This document shows positions 5,355-14,011 of a DNA stretch of 36,572 nt, one piece after another (positions within the stretch are counted from its first letter, which is position 1; each line of letters opens with the position of its first letter). The position numbers were made by a program, and so were the translations under genes. The stretch covers positions 1-36,572 of IMG/VR virus record IMGVR_UViG_3300020378_000008; one strand, 5' to 3'. This DNA comes from a virus. The notes under the pieces were generated by a model. The model was not told the origin of the DNA, searched no databases, and saw only the letters and a program-made list of their open reading frames with translations.

Positions 5355-7946
5355 ATGGCTATTCCACTTCTACTAGGTGCAGCAAAGGGATTACTTGGAA
5401 ATACTACAAAGAGGGTAGTCAAAGGAAAGGCTAAGCAAACAGCAAAGAATTTTGGTGGCAGAAAAAAAGGTGGTGCTTTAGTCAAGAAAACAAAAACTGT
5501 TGGATCATCCAAAAAAGCAAAAGTAAAACCACAACAGACTTATACTGGTGCAAGTGTTTCAAACAATACATCATCCTCAAAAGCAAAAATAGTAGGTGGT
5601 GGTGATGTCAGTTATGAAAAACTAACTGAGCAACTTAATAATATTGTTAATCTAAGTTCCTCTTTAGAGAAAGCATTCAAAGTTCAATCCAAAGAGAAAG
5701 AAAAAACTCTTAAGAAGAAAGATAAAACAAGACAAAAAGAAAAAAGAGAAAATAGAGAGGGTCAACTAGAATCCAGTAAGACAAGATCTGGTTCTATTGG
5801 TGGTGGTATTTTTAGTGCAACTAAGAAGTTTGGTATTATGAACTTCTTGTTGAATACTTTGATGGGTGGTCTTGCAGTATTATTTTTAAAGAACTTTGAG
5901 AGTATAAAGAACTTCTTTAGTGAACTTGGTGAAGCGTTTAGTAATAGAATGAATCTCCTTAGGTGGGGTCTAACATCACTGAATGGACCTGTGTCTGCAG
6001 CAGGGAGAACTGTGGTTAAAGTATTCAAACCTCTTCTCAAAAAGATGGGAACAGGTTTGAAGAAGGGTCTTTCAAGTGTTGGTAAATTTGTAGGAACTGC
6101 ATTTAAAAAACTGGGTGTAGGTATATTCAGATTTGCTCAGAATATTTTGGGTAGAGTCACTGGTGTTGGTTCTACTGCTGCAAAGACTGCAGTAAGATCA
6201 GGAACTAGAGGTGCAACCAATGCTGCAGCAAGGACAGCAGCAAGGACAGCAACTAAAAGTGCGACAAAATCTGCTGCTCAGAGACAATTTGGAAAACAGG
6301 GTGCTAAGAGATTGGCTTTATTCTCAAAGGCATTCAAGAGAATACCAATCCTTGGTTCTATTATTGGTATTGGTATTGACCTGGCAATGGGAGAGTCACT
6401 TGATAGAGCAGTTGTGGGTGCCATAGGTGCATCTATTGGTTCAACTATTGGTGCATTTATAGGTCAAGGTTTGATTCCTATTCCTTTTGTTGGAGCAGGA
6501 GTTGGTGCTTTAGTTGGTGGAGGTATTGGTGATTACCTTGCTAAGAAACTTTATAGTGATTTTGCGTCTAACTTAACTGGTGAAGGTCTAAGTCCTCTTG
6601 GGGACACCAGTGAAATTACTTCAAAGATGATTAAAGATAGAAGAAATATGAAAGCAGGTGATCAAAAGCAGATACAAGGGAAGACTATGGTGTGGAATGG
6701 GTTACAGTTTGTAACTCCACAGCAGTATCAGCAACAGACAGGAAAGGCACCAAACACCACTAATACAAGTTCAAGGGGAACTGGATTTGGTGGAAGTGGA
6801 AGACAACAACAGATTTATAATTATCTGAAGTCAAAAGGAATGAGTCATAATCATGCCATGGGTCTCATGGCTAATATTGATAGGGAAAGTAGTTTTAGAA
6901 CTGACCCTGGTAAGGGTAGTGCTGGTGAGATAGGAATGTTCCAGTGGAACCCACAGGTAGGAAGAGCTCAAAGATTTGAGAAAGCAGTTCCTGATTGGAA
7001 AACAAACTGGAAAGCTCAAATTGATTATGCTTTAGGGGAATTTAAAGGTCCTGAATACCTTAGAAAGACATTTGGTTCAGAGAAAGAAGCAGCAGATTGG
7101 TGGATGAATAATTGGGAGATACCAGGTGATCCTATAGGTGCTTCTAGAAAACAAGATGCTTATCTTAAGAGTGCTCCAATCACTGGATCTCCCACTTCAT
7201 CACAGGCATTACGTGCTACATCACAAGTTACCACCTCAACCACAATCCAAGACTTGTATAGAGGTGGATCTAATACATCACAGTTCCCCACCACTGATGG
7301 ATATGGAATGAGAATTCATCCTATTCATGGTGATTATAGAATGCACAAGGGTGTAGATATTGCACCACCTGGTCCTGGATATTTTGTTGGTTTGAAAGTC
7401 CCTGGTAAGGTGACCAGAGTAAGTAATGATCCTGGTGGATACGGTAAGTTTGTTATAATTACATCACAGCAGACTGGTATGAGTTATATGTTTGCTCATA
7501 TGGCTACCATCAATGTTAAGGTGGGTGATAATTACACAGGACAACCAATTGGTGAGATGGGTAACACTGGTGGTAGTACAGGTATTCACTTACATTATGA
7601 GGTATATAAGGGTGGAAAGGATGGCCCAGAAGTAGATCCAACTCCATATATGAACCTTCTTACTATGGGTAAGATTGGTTCTCAAACCACAACATCTACA
7701 GCACAAGTTGTACCAGCAAGAAGCACAACTCAATCAGCGCAGAGTGTTCAGCAGAGAACATCATATGAGGGTGGTGGAAGTCAGGTGGTTACTGTTCCAT
7801 ATCCAGCACCAGGTGGCAATCAGCAGTCTCCCATGGTTGGTGGTGGATCTGGTGGTGGTATAATGATGACTGGTGGTTCCACCAAAGCACTATTAAATAG
7901 TTACTATAAATCCAAGTTGATTGGATTCCTATACAAGCAAGGTTAA
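5355..7946 (+). CDS. Tape-measure-like protein with lysozyme-like and M23 endopeptidase domains
   Basis: The product has 863 residues. The basic N-terminus leads into a coil (KTRQKEKRENREGQLESS) and a hydrophobic NFLLNTLMGGLAVLFLKNF shared with the preceding gene. About 331-400 forms glycine-zipper membrane-like helices (VGAIGASIGSTIGAFIGQG, VGAGVGALVGGGIGDYLAKK). From about 481 a phage tail lysozyme-like domain follows (RQQQIYNYLKSKGMSHNHA, MANIDRESSF with likely catalytic Glu511, EIGMFQWN). From about 645 comes a LytM/M23 domain with GYGMRIHPIHG, HKGVDIA (His664, Asp668) and TGIHLHYEV (His745, His747), the classic zinc-binding set. A low-complexity Gly/Gln tail ends the protein. It likely helps the tail tip pierce the cell wall at infection. 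Only 3 nt separate it from the previous gene, and it is joined to the next by TAATG. Confidence 0.85.
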   Translation: MAIPLLLGAAKGLLGNTTKRVVKGKAKQTAKNFGGRKKGGALVKKTKTVGSSKKAKVKPQQTYTGASVSNNTSSSKAKIVGGGDVSYEKLTEQLNNIVNLSSSLEKAFKVQSKEKEKTLKKKDKTRQKEKRENREGQLESSKTRSGSIGGGIFSATKKFGIMNFLLNTLMGGLAVLFLKNFESIKNFFSELGEAFSNRMNLLRWGLTSLNGPVSAAGRTVVKVFKPLLKKMGTGLKKGLSSVGKFVGTAFKKLGVGIFRFAQNILGRVTGVGSTAAKTAVRSGTRGATNAAARTAARTATKSATKSAAQRQFGKQGAKRLALFSKAFKRIPILGSIIGIGIDLAMGESLDRAVVGAIGASIGSTIGAFIGQGLIPIPFVGAGVGALVGGGIGDYLAKKLYSDFASNLTGEGLSPLGDTSEITSKMIKDRRNMKAGDQKQIQGKTMVWNGLQFVTPQQYQQQTGKAPNTTNTSSRGTGFGGSGRQQQIYNYLKSKGMSHNHAMGLMANIDRESSFRTDPGKGSAGEIGMFQWNPQVGRAQRFEKAVPDWKTNWKAQIDYALGEFKGPEYLRKTFGSEKEAADWWMNNWEIPGDPIGASRKQDAYLKSAPITGSPTSSQALRATSQVTTSTTIQDLYRGGSNTSQFPTTDGYGMRIHPIHGDYRMHKGVDIAPPGPGYFVGLKVPGKVTRVSNDPGGYGKFVIITSQQTGMSYMFAHMATINVKVGDNYTGQPIGEMGNTGGSTGIHLHYEVYKGGKDGPEVDPTPYMNLLTMGKIGSQTTTSTAQVVPARSTTQSAQSVQQRTSYEGGGSQVVTVPYPAPGGNQQSPMVGGGSGGGIMMTGGSTKALLNSYYKSKLIGFLYKQG

Positions 7947-9289
7947 TGTCAAATCAGAACTCAGCATCAGAACCCGCTAATATACTACAAGCCAAGATTA
8001 CTTCCAACACTGGCAGTAAGGCAGTGGATGTTTCTGCTGCAATAGCAGAGTTCAGTTTCTACGAGAGTGTTCTCTCCAATCACACTACAGCAACAGTTGC
8101 TATGGTAGAAACAGGCACTACTGTGGGTGGTGCTATTGATGGTCTTTTGGATAACCTTCCTATCAGAGGTGGTGAGAGATTTGATGTTGTCATGGAAGAC
8201 AACAATGGAAATGAACTAAAGTTCAAGAGTGGGATGTATGTAAACAGAGTTAGGAATGCTATACCTGGAACACAGAAAGACGTTTACTTCCTTGACTTAG
8301 CATCACTTGAATACTTTACTAATGATCAGACTAGAGTTGTAAAGAGATATAAGGAAGCACCCATCTCCACTCATGTATCAACAATCTTAAAAGATGTCCT
8401 TCAAACCCAGTCTAGTATTGATGTTGATGCTACCAGTTTGAACTATAACTTCTTTGGTAATGATAGGAAACCATTCTATGTTTGCACTTGGTTAGCATCT
8501 AAATCTATTCCACAGGTATCAGCAAGTGGTGGTAGTGGTGGCAACACTTTGAATGGAGCAGCAGGATATCTTTTCTATCAGACAAGAGAGTCACTCCACT
8601 TTAAATCTATTGACAATCTCTTTAAGCAATCTGCTGTGAAGAAATATACATACACCAACACAACAGGAGTCCCAGAGGGATATGATGGTCAGATAGTATC
8701 ATATACCATTGACACTGATATTGATGTCAATCAGAATCTCACACTTGGTACTTATAATAACAGAACTATTTTCTATGACCCTGTATCATTCAGTTATGTT
8801 GTAAGGAACTACGGTATATCAGATCAGAAGAATAAGATTACAACTGCTGGAAAATCAACTCAAGAATCTGGTAACCTTTTACCTAAAGGTCTTACACAAA
8901 CTCCTACTAGATTGATGAGTGCTGTTTTGGATGTGGGTTATAATCCACCAGGTGCTACACCAGAAGCACAACTTGAGTCCTGGAAGAACAATCCAAAGGT
9001 TCCCAATTATGATGCCCCAAAGACAATGGTTCAGTCCATCATGAGATACAACCAGTTGTTTACAATTCAAACTAATGTTACAATAAAGGGAGACTTCAGC
9101 ATCAAAGCAGGTGATATGATAAGATGTGATTTCCCTCAAGTTAGGGGCGATAATAGTGCAGATAAGGACATAAATACAAAGACCAGTGGTGACTACCTGG
9201 TAGCACATGTGTGTCATAGAGTCACCCCATCAGAAACATTTACTAGTCTTGGTTTAATTAGAGACTCCTACGGTGTAAAGATAGATTAA
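7946..9289 (+). CDS. Baseplate hub protein, gp27-like (functional analogue)
   Basis: The 447-residue protein has the layout of myovirus hub proteins (T4 gp27, P2 gpD, Mu gp44). Beta-rich N-terminal strands (SAAIAEFSFYESVLSNHTT) precede the LKFKSGMYVNRVRNA region and a PISTHVSTILKDVLQT helix. The segment FYVCTWLASKSIPQ, followed by AGYLFYQTRESLHFKSIDNL, is typical of the point where hubs describe a folded second tube-like domain. Near the C-terminus come IKGDFSIKAGDMIRCDFPQ and SGDYLVAHVCHRVTPSETF, which match the 'i.G...i..Gd.v....p' end of the family. It lies directly before the gp5-like spike gene, the expected partner. A gp27 name is not given because overall sequence similarity to T4 cannot be judged by eye. 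Confidence 0.75.
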   Translation: MSNQNSASEPANILQAKITSNTGSKAVDVSAAIAEFSFYESVLSNHTTATVAMVETGTTVGGAIDGLLDNLPIRGGERFDVVMEDNNGNELKFKSGMYVNRVRNAIPGTQKDVYFLDLASLEYFTNDQTRVVKRYKEAPISTHVSTILKDVLQTQSSIDVDATSLNYNFFGNDRKPFYVCTWLASKSIPQVSASGGSGGNTLNGAAGYLFYQTRESLHFKSIDNLFKQSAVKKYTYTNTTGVPEGYDGQIVSYTIDTDIDVNQNLTLGTYNNRTIFYDPVSFSYVVRNYGISDQKNKITTAGKSTQESGNLLPKGLTQTPTRLMSAVLDVGYNPPGATPEAQLESWKNNPKVPNYDAPKTMVQSIMRYNQLFTIQTNVTIKGDFSIKAGDMIRCDFPQVRGDNSADKDINTKTSGDYLVAHVCHRVTPSETFTSLGLIRDSYGVKID

Positions 9290-12200
9290 TGATAGAGCAA
9301 GGACTTTTTAAAAATCATTTTGTAGGAAGGGATGGATTCCAATGGTGGATTGGACAGGTTCCTGATAGTGACTCATGGTCTGCTAATCTCCCAGATAAAA
9401 CTGTAGCAGGAAATTCAGACCCTGATTATAAGGGTTATAGTGAGAGATATAAAGTTCGTATTATGGGTTACCATACTGCGAATAAGGAAGAGTTGCCTGA
9501 TGATGATTTGCCTTGGGCAACTTTGATGTATCCAGTCACTGCTGGTGGTGGTAGTGCTGGTCATTCTCAGACATCTAATATTGTTCAAGGAACCTTTGTC
9601 TATGGTTTCTTCTTAGATGGTGAGGATGGACAACAACCTGTTATTATGGGTTGTATTGGTTATAATGATTATCAATCAGTGATGAAGAATGTCCCTGATG
9701 TGGGATTTGTTCCCTTTAGGGGTGTTAAACCTGATGTTCCAGTTGGAGCAGCAATTAGACCACTGTCTAAAGCAACTGAAACCACAGGGACTGTAACAAC
9801 AACTGTTGATGGACAGCAGGTAAAAACAGCTGCAGCAGTCAATGGTAATGAGATGTTGTCTCCTGAGGCACCAATCACAACAGAAAGTGAATCTACAAAT
9901 GATGCTGCTAAAGAAAAAACTGAAGTTCTAGCACAACCAAAGACCTGTGAGAAACTTCCTGTAGGAAGAATACAACAGTCAATTAGAAATCTTATCTATG
10001 ATGTAGAGCAGGCAAAGAAAGGTTTATATAATTTTGAGAAAGGTGCTATTCAAGAGTTAGCAGACAAGGAGCAGTGGATTAATGAAAAGATTGAGTTCTA
10101 TGCAGAGCAAATAGCTGGTGGTCTGAAATCAATATACACTGAGATTGAAAAGTTTGTAGAGGACAAAGTTAATGAAGCACTTAAGTTTGCATATGATATT
10201 GCATTCCCTAATGAGAGAGCTGCTGTAAAGAGTACATCAAAAACTATTCTTGATACTATCTCCTGCTTCTTTAGGAAACTGATTGGTCAATTGGTTCAGT
10301 TGATGACTAAGTTTCTCGCTGATGTTGTTGATAGGGTCATCAATGTAAGTAAGTGCTTTGTAGATAACTTCATTGGGGGCATCTTTGGGATGCTAGGTGG
10401 TATCATTGAGGGTTTGTTTTCTGGTCTTACTAGTTTAATCTCTGGTGCTGTTGATATTGGTGGAGAAGCACTTGACCTTGGTAGTGATGTCCTAGGAATG
10501 GTTGATCAACTTCTTTCATTCTTAACTTGTGATGATAGACCAGAGTGTTCAACAGTTAATGAGTGGAATATCATCACAGGTGGTAATCAAATTAACAAGG
10601 GTGATATCACTGATATTGTAGATAGAGCAAAGAACCTCTTCCAAGAGACACAGAATGTGGGTTTACAAGCTCTTGATAATGTAGACATGGTGACTGACAT
10701 TCAGATCAGTCAACTCTTCAATCTTGAGGACTCTTGTAATATCAGGGAGGTTCTTTGTGGAGCACCCATCCTTGAGTTCTTTGGAAGTAATGGAGTTGGT
10801 GCTGCTGGAAATCTGATTATTGGAGCTGCTGGTGATATCATTGGCGTTGATATGCTTAGTTTTGGTAATGGATATGATGCAGATGTAGAAGCAAAGGTTA
10901 TTGATATTTGTGGTAGAGGTAGTGGTGCTGTATTGAGACCAGTTTTTGGTAGAATACCCACTGATGGATCACCCATAGGTGGAGCTGGTGGCGGCACACC
11001 TGCAACAGCACCACCTAACATTGGGTTTGGACCATTTGGACCACAGAATTATCCATTCCCTGGTGGACCTGGACCATCCCTATCTCCTGTTCCTCTTGGT
11101 CCTGTCTCAAATAATACACCACTCTATGGTGTTGGACCTACAGGTTTTGGAGACCAAGCACCTCTAGAGTGTATTGATACTGAGTTTACAGTCACAAGAG
11201 CTGCTGCACTATCTAATGTATTTACATTCAGATTGGTTGATGCTGACCCTGAATTCCTTACTGGTTGGGATTATACTGGTGATGATGTTAGTGGTGGTGA
11301 GACAGAGGGAGGAACAACATACATTGAATGTGTTGTCCCTGGAGTTGATTACCTTGTTCAAGCGTTCCTACCTGATGGTACACCATGTCCCAATCCACTG
11401 AAGATTGATGCTGGTGGATCTACTGTTAGAATGGATGATGCCTGGGATGGTGGAGTAGAGATTATAAATGAAGATGTTGAGGTTGGTAACATTATAGATG
11501 GGGTCAATTTCACAGTTACTACTGATGCTCAATATGCCAATAGAGTTATTATTTCTGGTCTTGATGTCAATGTAGGTAAAGAATTTGATGGCAATCAACT
11601 TAATGAAAATATTTCTAGATCAGTTCAAGTAGGTGTAGTATATGATATACAAATTATTTCTCCTGAGTCAAGAGAATCAGATGGAGGCACAAGAATTAGA
11701 GGTGGTGGAAATAGATTTGAGGTAGAAGAAGCAAGAGACAGTGATTGGACTGATGTCATCATGACTGCTTCACAAGGTAGATTCTTTGATCTTGTCAGTA
11801 ATGCTGATGGCAATTCAACTATTGCAACTGCAAAGTATGTTATTGATGGAAGTTCAACTAAAATTGTCACTCAACAAGTTGAAAGAAGTATTGGATATGT
11901 ATCTGATGGTGACTACCTTGATCTGGTTGTAACTGCAGGGGTTGGTAAGTTTAGAAATGTCAAGAACAATACCTGTCTTTATAGAAGAGATGGAGAGACA
12001 CCACCTGATGGTCCAGGAGAAGCGGTGGCACCTCCACAGATTGGAGTTCCAACTATTCCTGATATTCTTATACCTGCACCTGCTCCTGATGGTGATATTG
12101 GTATTGTTGATGTGATTGTAGTTCAACCTGGAGCTGGTTATCTTCCTGGTCCTGATGGAAGTAAGGGTGGTGATGGTAGAACCTGGGCAAACCCTGATGA

Positions 12201-12744
12201 TACTATTGTGGTAAGAGATGATGGTAGGATTGAAACACCTATCCCCCCTGGTAATTATTTCTGTGTAAAGGCTGGTGATACAGTTGAACTTCCTCCTGGC
12301 ACAGTTGCTGTCACTGAAACTAATGGTGGTGTAGGTGGTGGTGAAAGGATTATTGGTGGAGCACCATACATCATGAGAAATCCTGGATGCTTCACAACAC
12401 CAGAGGGTGGTGAGAGGAAGGATGAAGGTGGTTATCCTGTTCTTCTTTACCTCTGTGATATTATTGTTGATGCTCCAGGTTTTGGTTATGAACCAAATGA
12501 TCCTGTTATTATCAAACCATCCAGAGGTGCAGAAGCAACACTGAAAGTAGATAAGTTTGGTAGAGTCATTGGAGTCAATGTAATACAGGCAGGTGAAGGA
12601 TTCAAAGAGATGCCTACCATTACTATTGATTCAGACAATGGATATAATGCCAAACTTATTGCAAAACTTTGTATAGATAAGGATGTAGAGTTTGAAGATC
12701 CTGAAAAGGTTGTCCAAGTTGTAGATTGTGTGGGTAAATTCTAA
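9289..12744 (+). CDS. Spike/hub protein with gp5-type OB domain, very long extension and no lysozyme domain
   Basis: The product has 1151 residues. Residues 1-130 form a gp5/VgrG-type OB-fold: FVGRDGFQWWIGQVPD, RYKVRIMGYHTANKEELPDD, LPWATLMYPVTAGG, GTFVYGFFLDGEDGQQPVIMG. T4 gp5 carries lysozyme after this domain; here there is instead a Thr/Glu-rich linker (150-220), a long amphipathic helical part (225-320) and a strongly hydrophobic helical block (about 324-410, including GGIFGMLGGIIEGLFSGL). A Pro/Gly linker (about 563-625) and a beta-rich half follow, with two 'PGxGY' units (VVQPGAGYLPG and VDAPGFGYEPN). TAATG junctions lie on both sides, implying translational coupling. The OB assignment is strong. 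The roles of the hydrophobic block and C-terminal half are unknown; membrane contact during infection is one inference. Confidence 0.8.
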   Translation: MIEQGLFKNHFVGRDGFQWWIGQVPDSDSWSANLPDKTVAGNSDPDYKGYSERYKVRIMGYHTANKEELPDDDLPWATLMYPVTAGGGSAGHSQTSNIVQGTFVYGFFLDGEDGQQPVIMGCIGYNDYQSVMKNVPDVGFVPFRGVKPDVPVGAAIRPLSKATETTGTVTTTVDGQQVKTAAAVNGNEMLSPEAPITTESESTNDAAKEKTEVLAQPKTCEKLPVGRIQQSIRNLIYDVEQAKKGLYNFEKGAIQELADKEQWINEKIEFYAEQIAGGLKSIYTEIEKFVEDKVNEALKFAYDIAFPNERAAVKSTSKTILDTISCFFRKLIGQLVQLMTKFLADVVDRVINVSKCFVDNFIGGIFGMLGGIIEGLFSGLTSLISGAVDIGGEALDLGSDVLGMVDQLLSFLTCDDRPECSTVNEWNIITGGNQINKGDITDIVDRAKNLFQETQNVGLQALDNVDMVTDIQISQLFNLEDSCNIREVLCGAPILEFFGSNGVGAAGNLIIGAAGDIIGVDMLSFGNGYDADVEAKVIDICGRGSGAVLRPVFGRIPTDGSPIGGAGGGTPATAPPNIGFGPFGPQNYPFPGGPGPSLSPVPLGPVSNNTPLYGVGPTGFGDQAPLECIDTEFTVTRAAALSNVFTFRLVDADPEFLTGWDYTGDDVSGGETEGGTTYIECVVPGVDYLVQAFLPDGTPCPNPLKIDAGGSTVRMDDAWDGGVEIINEDVEVGNIIDGVNFTVTTDAQYANRVIISGLDVNVGKEFDGNQLNENISRSVQVGVVYDIQIISPESRESDGGTRIRGGGNRFEVEEARDSDWTDVIMTASQGRFFDLVSNADGNSTIATAKYVIDGSSTKIVTQQVERSIGYVSDGDYLDLVVTAGVGKFRNVKNNTCLYRRDGETPPDGPGEAVAPPQIGVPTIPDILIPAPAPDGDIGIVDVIVVQPGAGYLPGPDGSKGGDGRTWANPDDTIVVRDDGRIETPIPPGNYFCVKAGDTVELPPGTVAVTETNGGVGGGERIIGGAPYIMRNPGCFTTPEGGERKDEGGYPVLLYLCDIIVDAPGFGYEPNDPVIIKPSRGAEATLKVDKFGRVIGVNVIQAGEGFKEMPTITIDSDNGYNAKLIAKLCIDKDVEFEDPEKVVQVVDCVGKF

Positions 12745-13334
12745 TGGCTCAACCAGAAAATAGGGAGTATAGATTAGGAACCAAAGATGGTGAGATTAAG
12801 TTTGGTCATAAGACCTCTGACAATCAGATAGATGCTGTCCTAATCAGGAATGTTAAAGGTTTCAAGCACTACATTGAAATGTGTAGCACTGGAGATGACT
12901 TTCGTAAAGATGGCACAATCATCAGGGCACCTGGATCATGTCAGATAAGAGCTGGTGATGCTGTTAAGAAGGGGAAACCTGGCATTGAGATTGATGCAGT
13001 GAGTGGTGATTTGATTCTCAGAGCACCTAGTGGTAAGGTAAGGATTGAAGGTATTGATGTTGAGATCAGTGCAACTGGTGGGACACCAACCACAGGAAAT
13101 GTAAACATCTCAGCAAATGAGAAGTTCATTGTCAATGCTGGTCAGATGGTGGACATTAATGGAACAGTAAGCGTGAAGATTGCTTCTGATAATACAGTAG
13201 ATGTTATTGGAAAATCTGTGTTAAATATCTATGGTGGAATGATTGATGCAGCAGACTCTGCTGCTACAGCTAAATCAAGTAAGGGTTCTAAGTGTGGACC
13301 TTGGGATAATGAAACTAGAGAGAGAATTGCATGA
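12744..13334 (+). CDS. Small beta-rich baseplate spike-associated protein
   Basis: The 196-residue protein starts AQPENREYRLGTKDGEIKFG. Its body is short alternating strands (IEIDAVSGDLILRAPSGKVR, GNVNISANEKFIVNAG, MVDINGTVSVKIASDNT, VDVIGKSVLNIYGG). Strand pairs with Gly turns of this kind resemble the beta-helical tips of phage spikes (the gp5 C-terminus and P2 gpV). It directly follows the gp5-like gene, which has no obvious beta-helix of its own, so the spike stalk may be encoded separately here. The C-terminus is Ser/Lys-rich (KSSKGSKCGPWDNETRERIA). The next gene overlaps at ATGA. The function is inferred from composition and position. Confidence 0.65.
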   Translation: MAQPENREYRLGTKDGEIKFGHKTSDNQIDAVLIRNVKGFKHYIEMCSTGDDFRKDGTIIRAPGSCQIRAGDAVKKGKPGIEIDAVSGDLILRAPSGKVRIEGIDVEISATGGTPTTGNVNISANEKFIVNAGQMVDINGTVSVKIASDNTVDVIGKSVLNIYGGMIDAADSAATAKSSKGSKCGPWDNETRERIA

Positions 13335-14011
13335 AAGTACCTGATCTTTTTGTAGGAAAACAGTTACAAGTTGGTTGTGGAAAACCTGATATTCTAGGAC
13401 GTGGTCCTACACAGGTTAGAGGTTCATCCTATGTGCAAGGTCCAGAACTTGTAGGTGATCCATCACAGTTTCCTGGTGTTGCTGGAAAGGGAGATCCTTT
13501 TGAGTCTGGTTCAGTGATGGCAGGGCAAACTGGAAACCCTGAGATGACACCAGCTCCATTCTATTCATTCTTTGCAACATCATTTGCCAGGATTAAAAGT
13601 TTTCTGAAAGTTGATTTACTCTTGACAGTTAAAGTGATTAAGAGTAAAGTAATATACGCAGAAGTGATTATGGCAAAGGTTAAAAACTTTGCTATTCCTC
13701 ACCCAACTCTACCTAACACCAATCTTGTTTATGCTTGTCTGGAAGGACCAGAGAATGCAGTTTATGTGAGAGGTGTTCTTAGAAACAATAACACTATTAA
13801 ACTTCCTGATGTGTGGAGAGAACTGGTAGACCCAAGAACTATTACAGTTTCACTAACACCAGTAGGTGCTGAACAAGGTCTTGTGGTTAAGAGGGCAACT
13901 AATAATGAAGTGGTGGTGCAAGCAAGACCAGGTATGCCTATTCATTGCCATTATCATGTCTTTGCTGAAAGGAAAGATGTAGAGAAACTAGTAACAGAGG
14001 TTAACATTTAA
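13331..14011 (+). CDS. Structural protein with C-terminal fibre domain (paralogue A)
   Basis: The 226-residue protein has a Gly/Pro-rich N-terminal part (GCGKPDILGRGPTQVRG, VQGPELVGDPSQFPG) that looks like a conserved tip or cap segment. A basic hydrophobic stretch (SFARIKSFLKVDLLLTVKVI) follows. The C-terminal 110 residues begin KNFAIPHPTLPNTNLVYACL and continue EGPENAVYVRG, IKLPDVWRELVDPRTITV, LTPVG and HCHYHVFAERKDVEKL. This matches the domain in the next gene almost element by element and is known from phage fibre and baseplate proteins ('K.F.I.HP...L.H..lEGPE..VYyRG'). It ends in TAATG, overlapping the next start. A structural role close to the spike or fibre attachment is inferred. Confidence 0.7.
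   Translation: MKVPDLFVGKQLQVGCGKPDILGRGPTQVRGSSYVQGPELVGDPSQFPGVAGKGDPFESGSVMAGQTGNPEMTPAPFYSFFATSFARIKSFLKVDLLLTVKVIKSKVIYAEVIMAKVKNFAIPHPTLPNTNLVYACLEGPENAVYVRGVLRNNNTIKLPDVWRELVDPRTITVSLTPVGAEQGLVVKRATNNEVVVQARPGMPIHCHYHVFAERKDVEKLVTEVNI

Noticed and set aside
9672-12126. Several minus- and plus-strand ORFs of 60-105 codons within the gp5-like gene
   Set aside because: They are shadows of a long gene with clear domain content, without ribosome sites or recognisable sequence.
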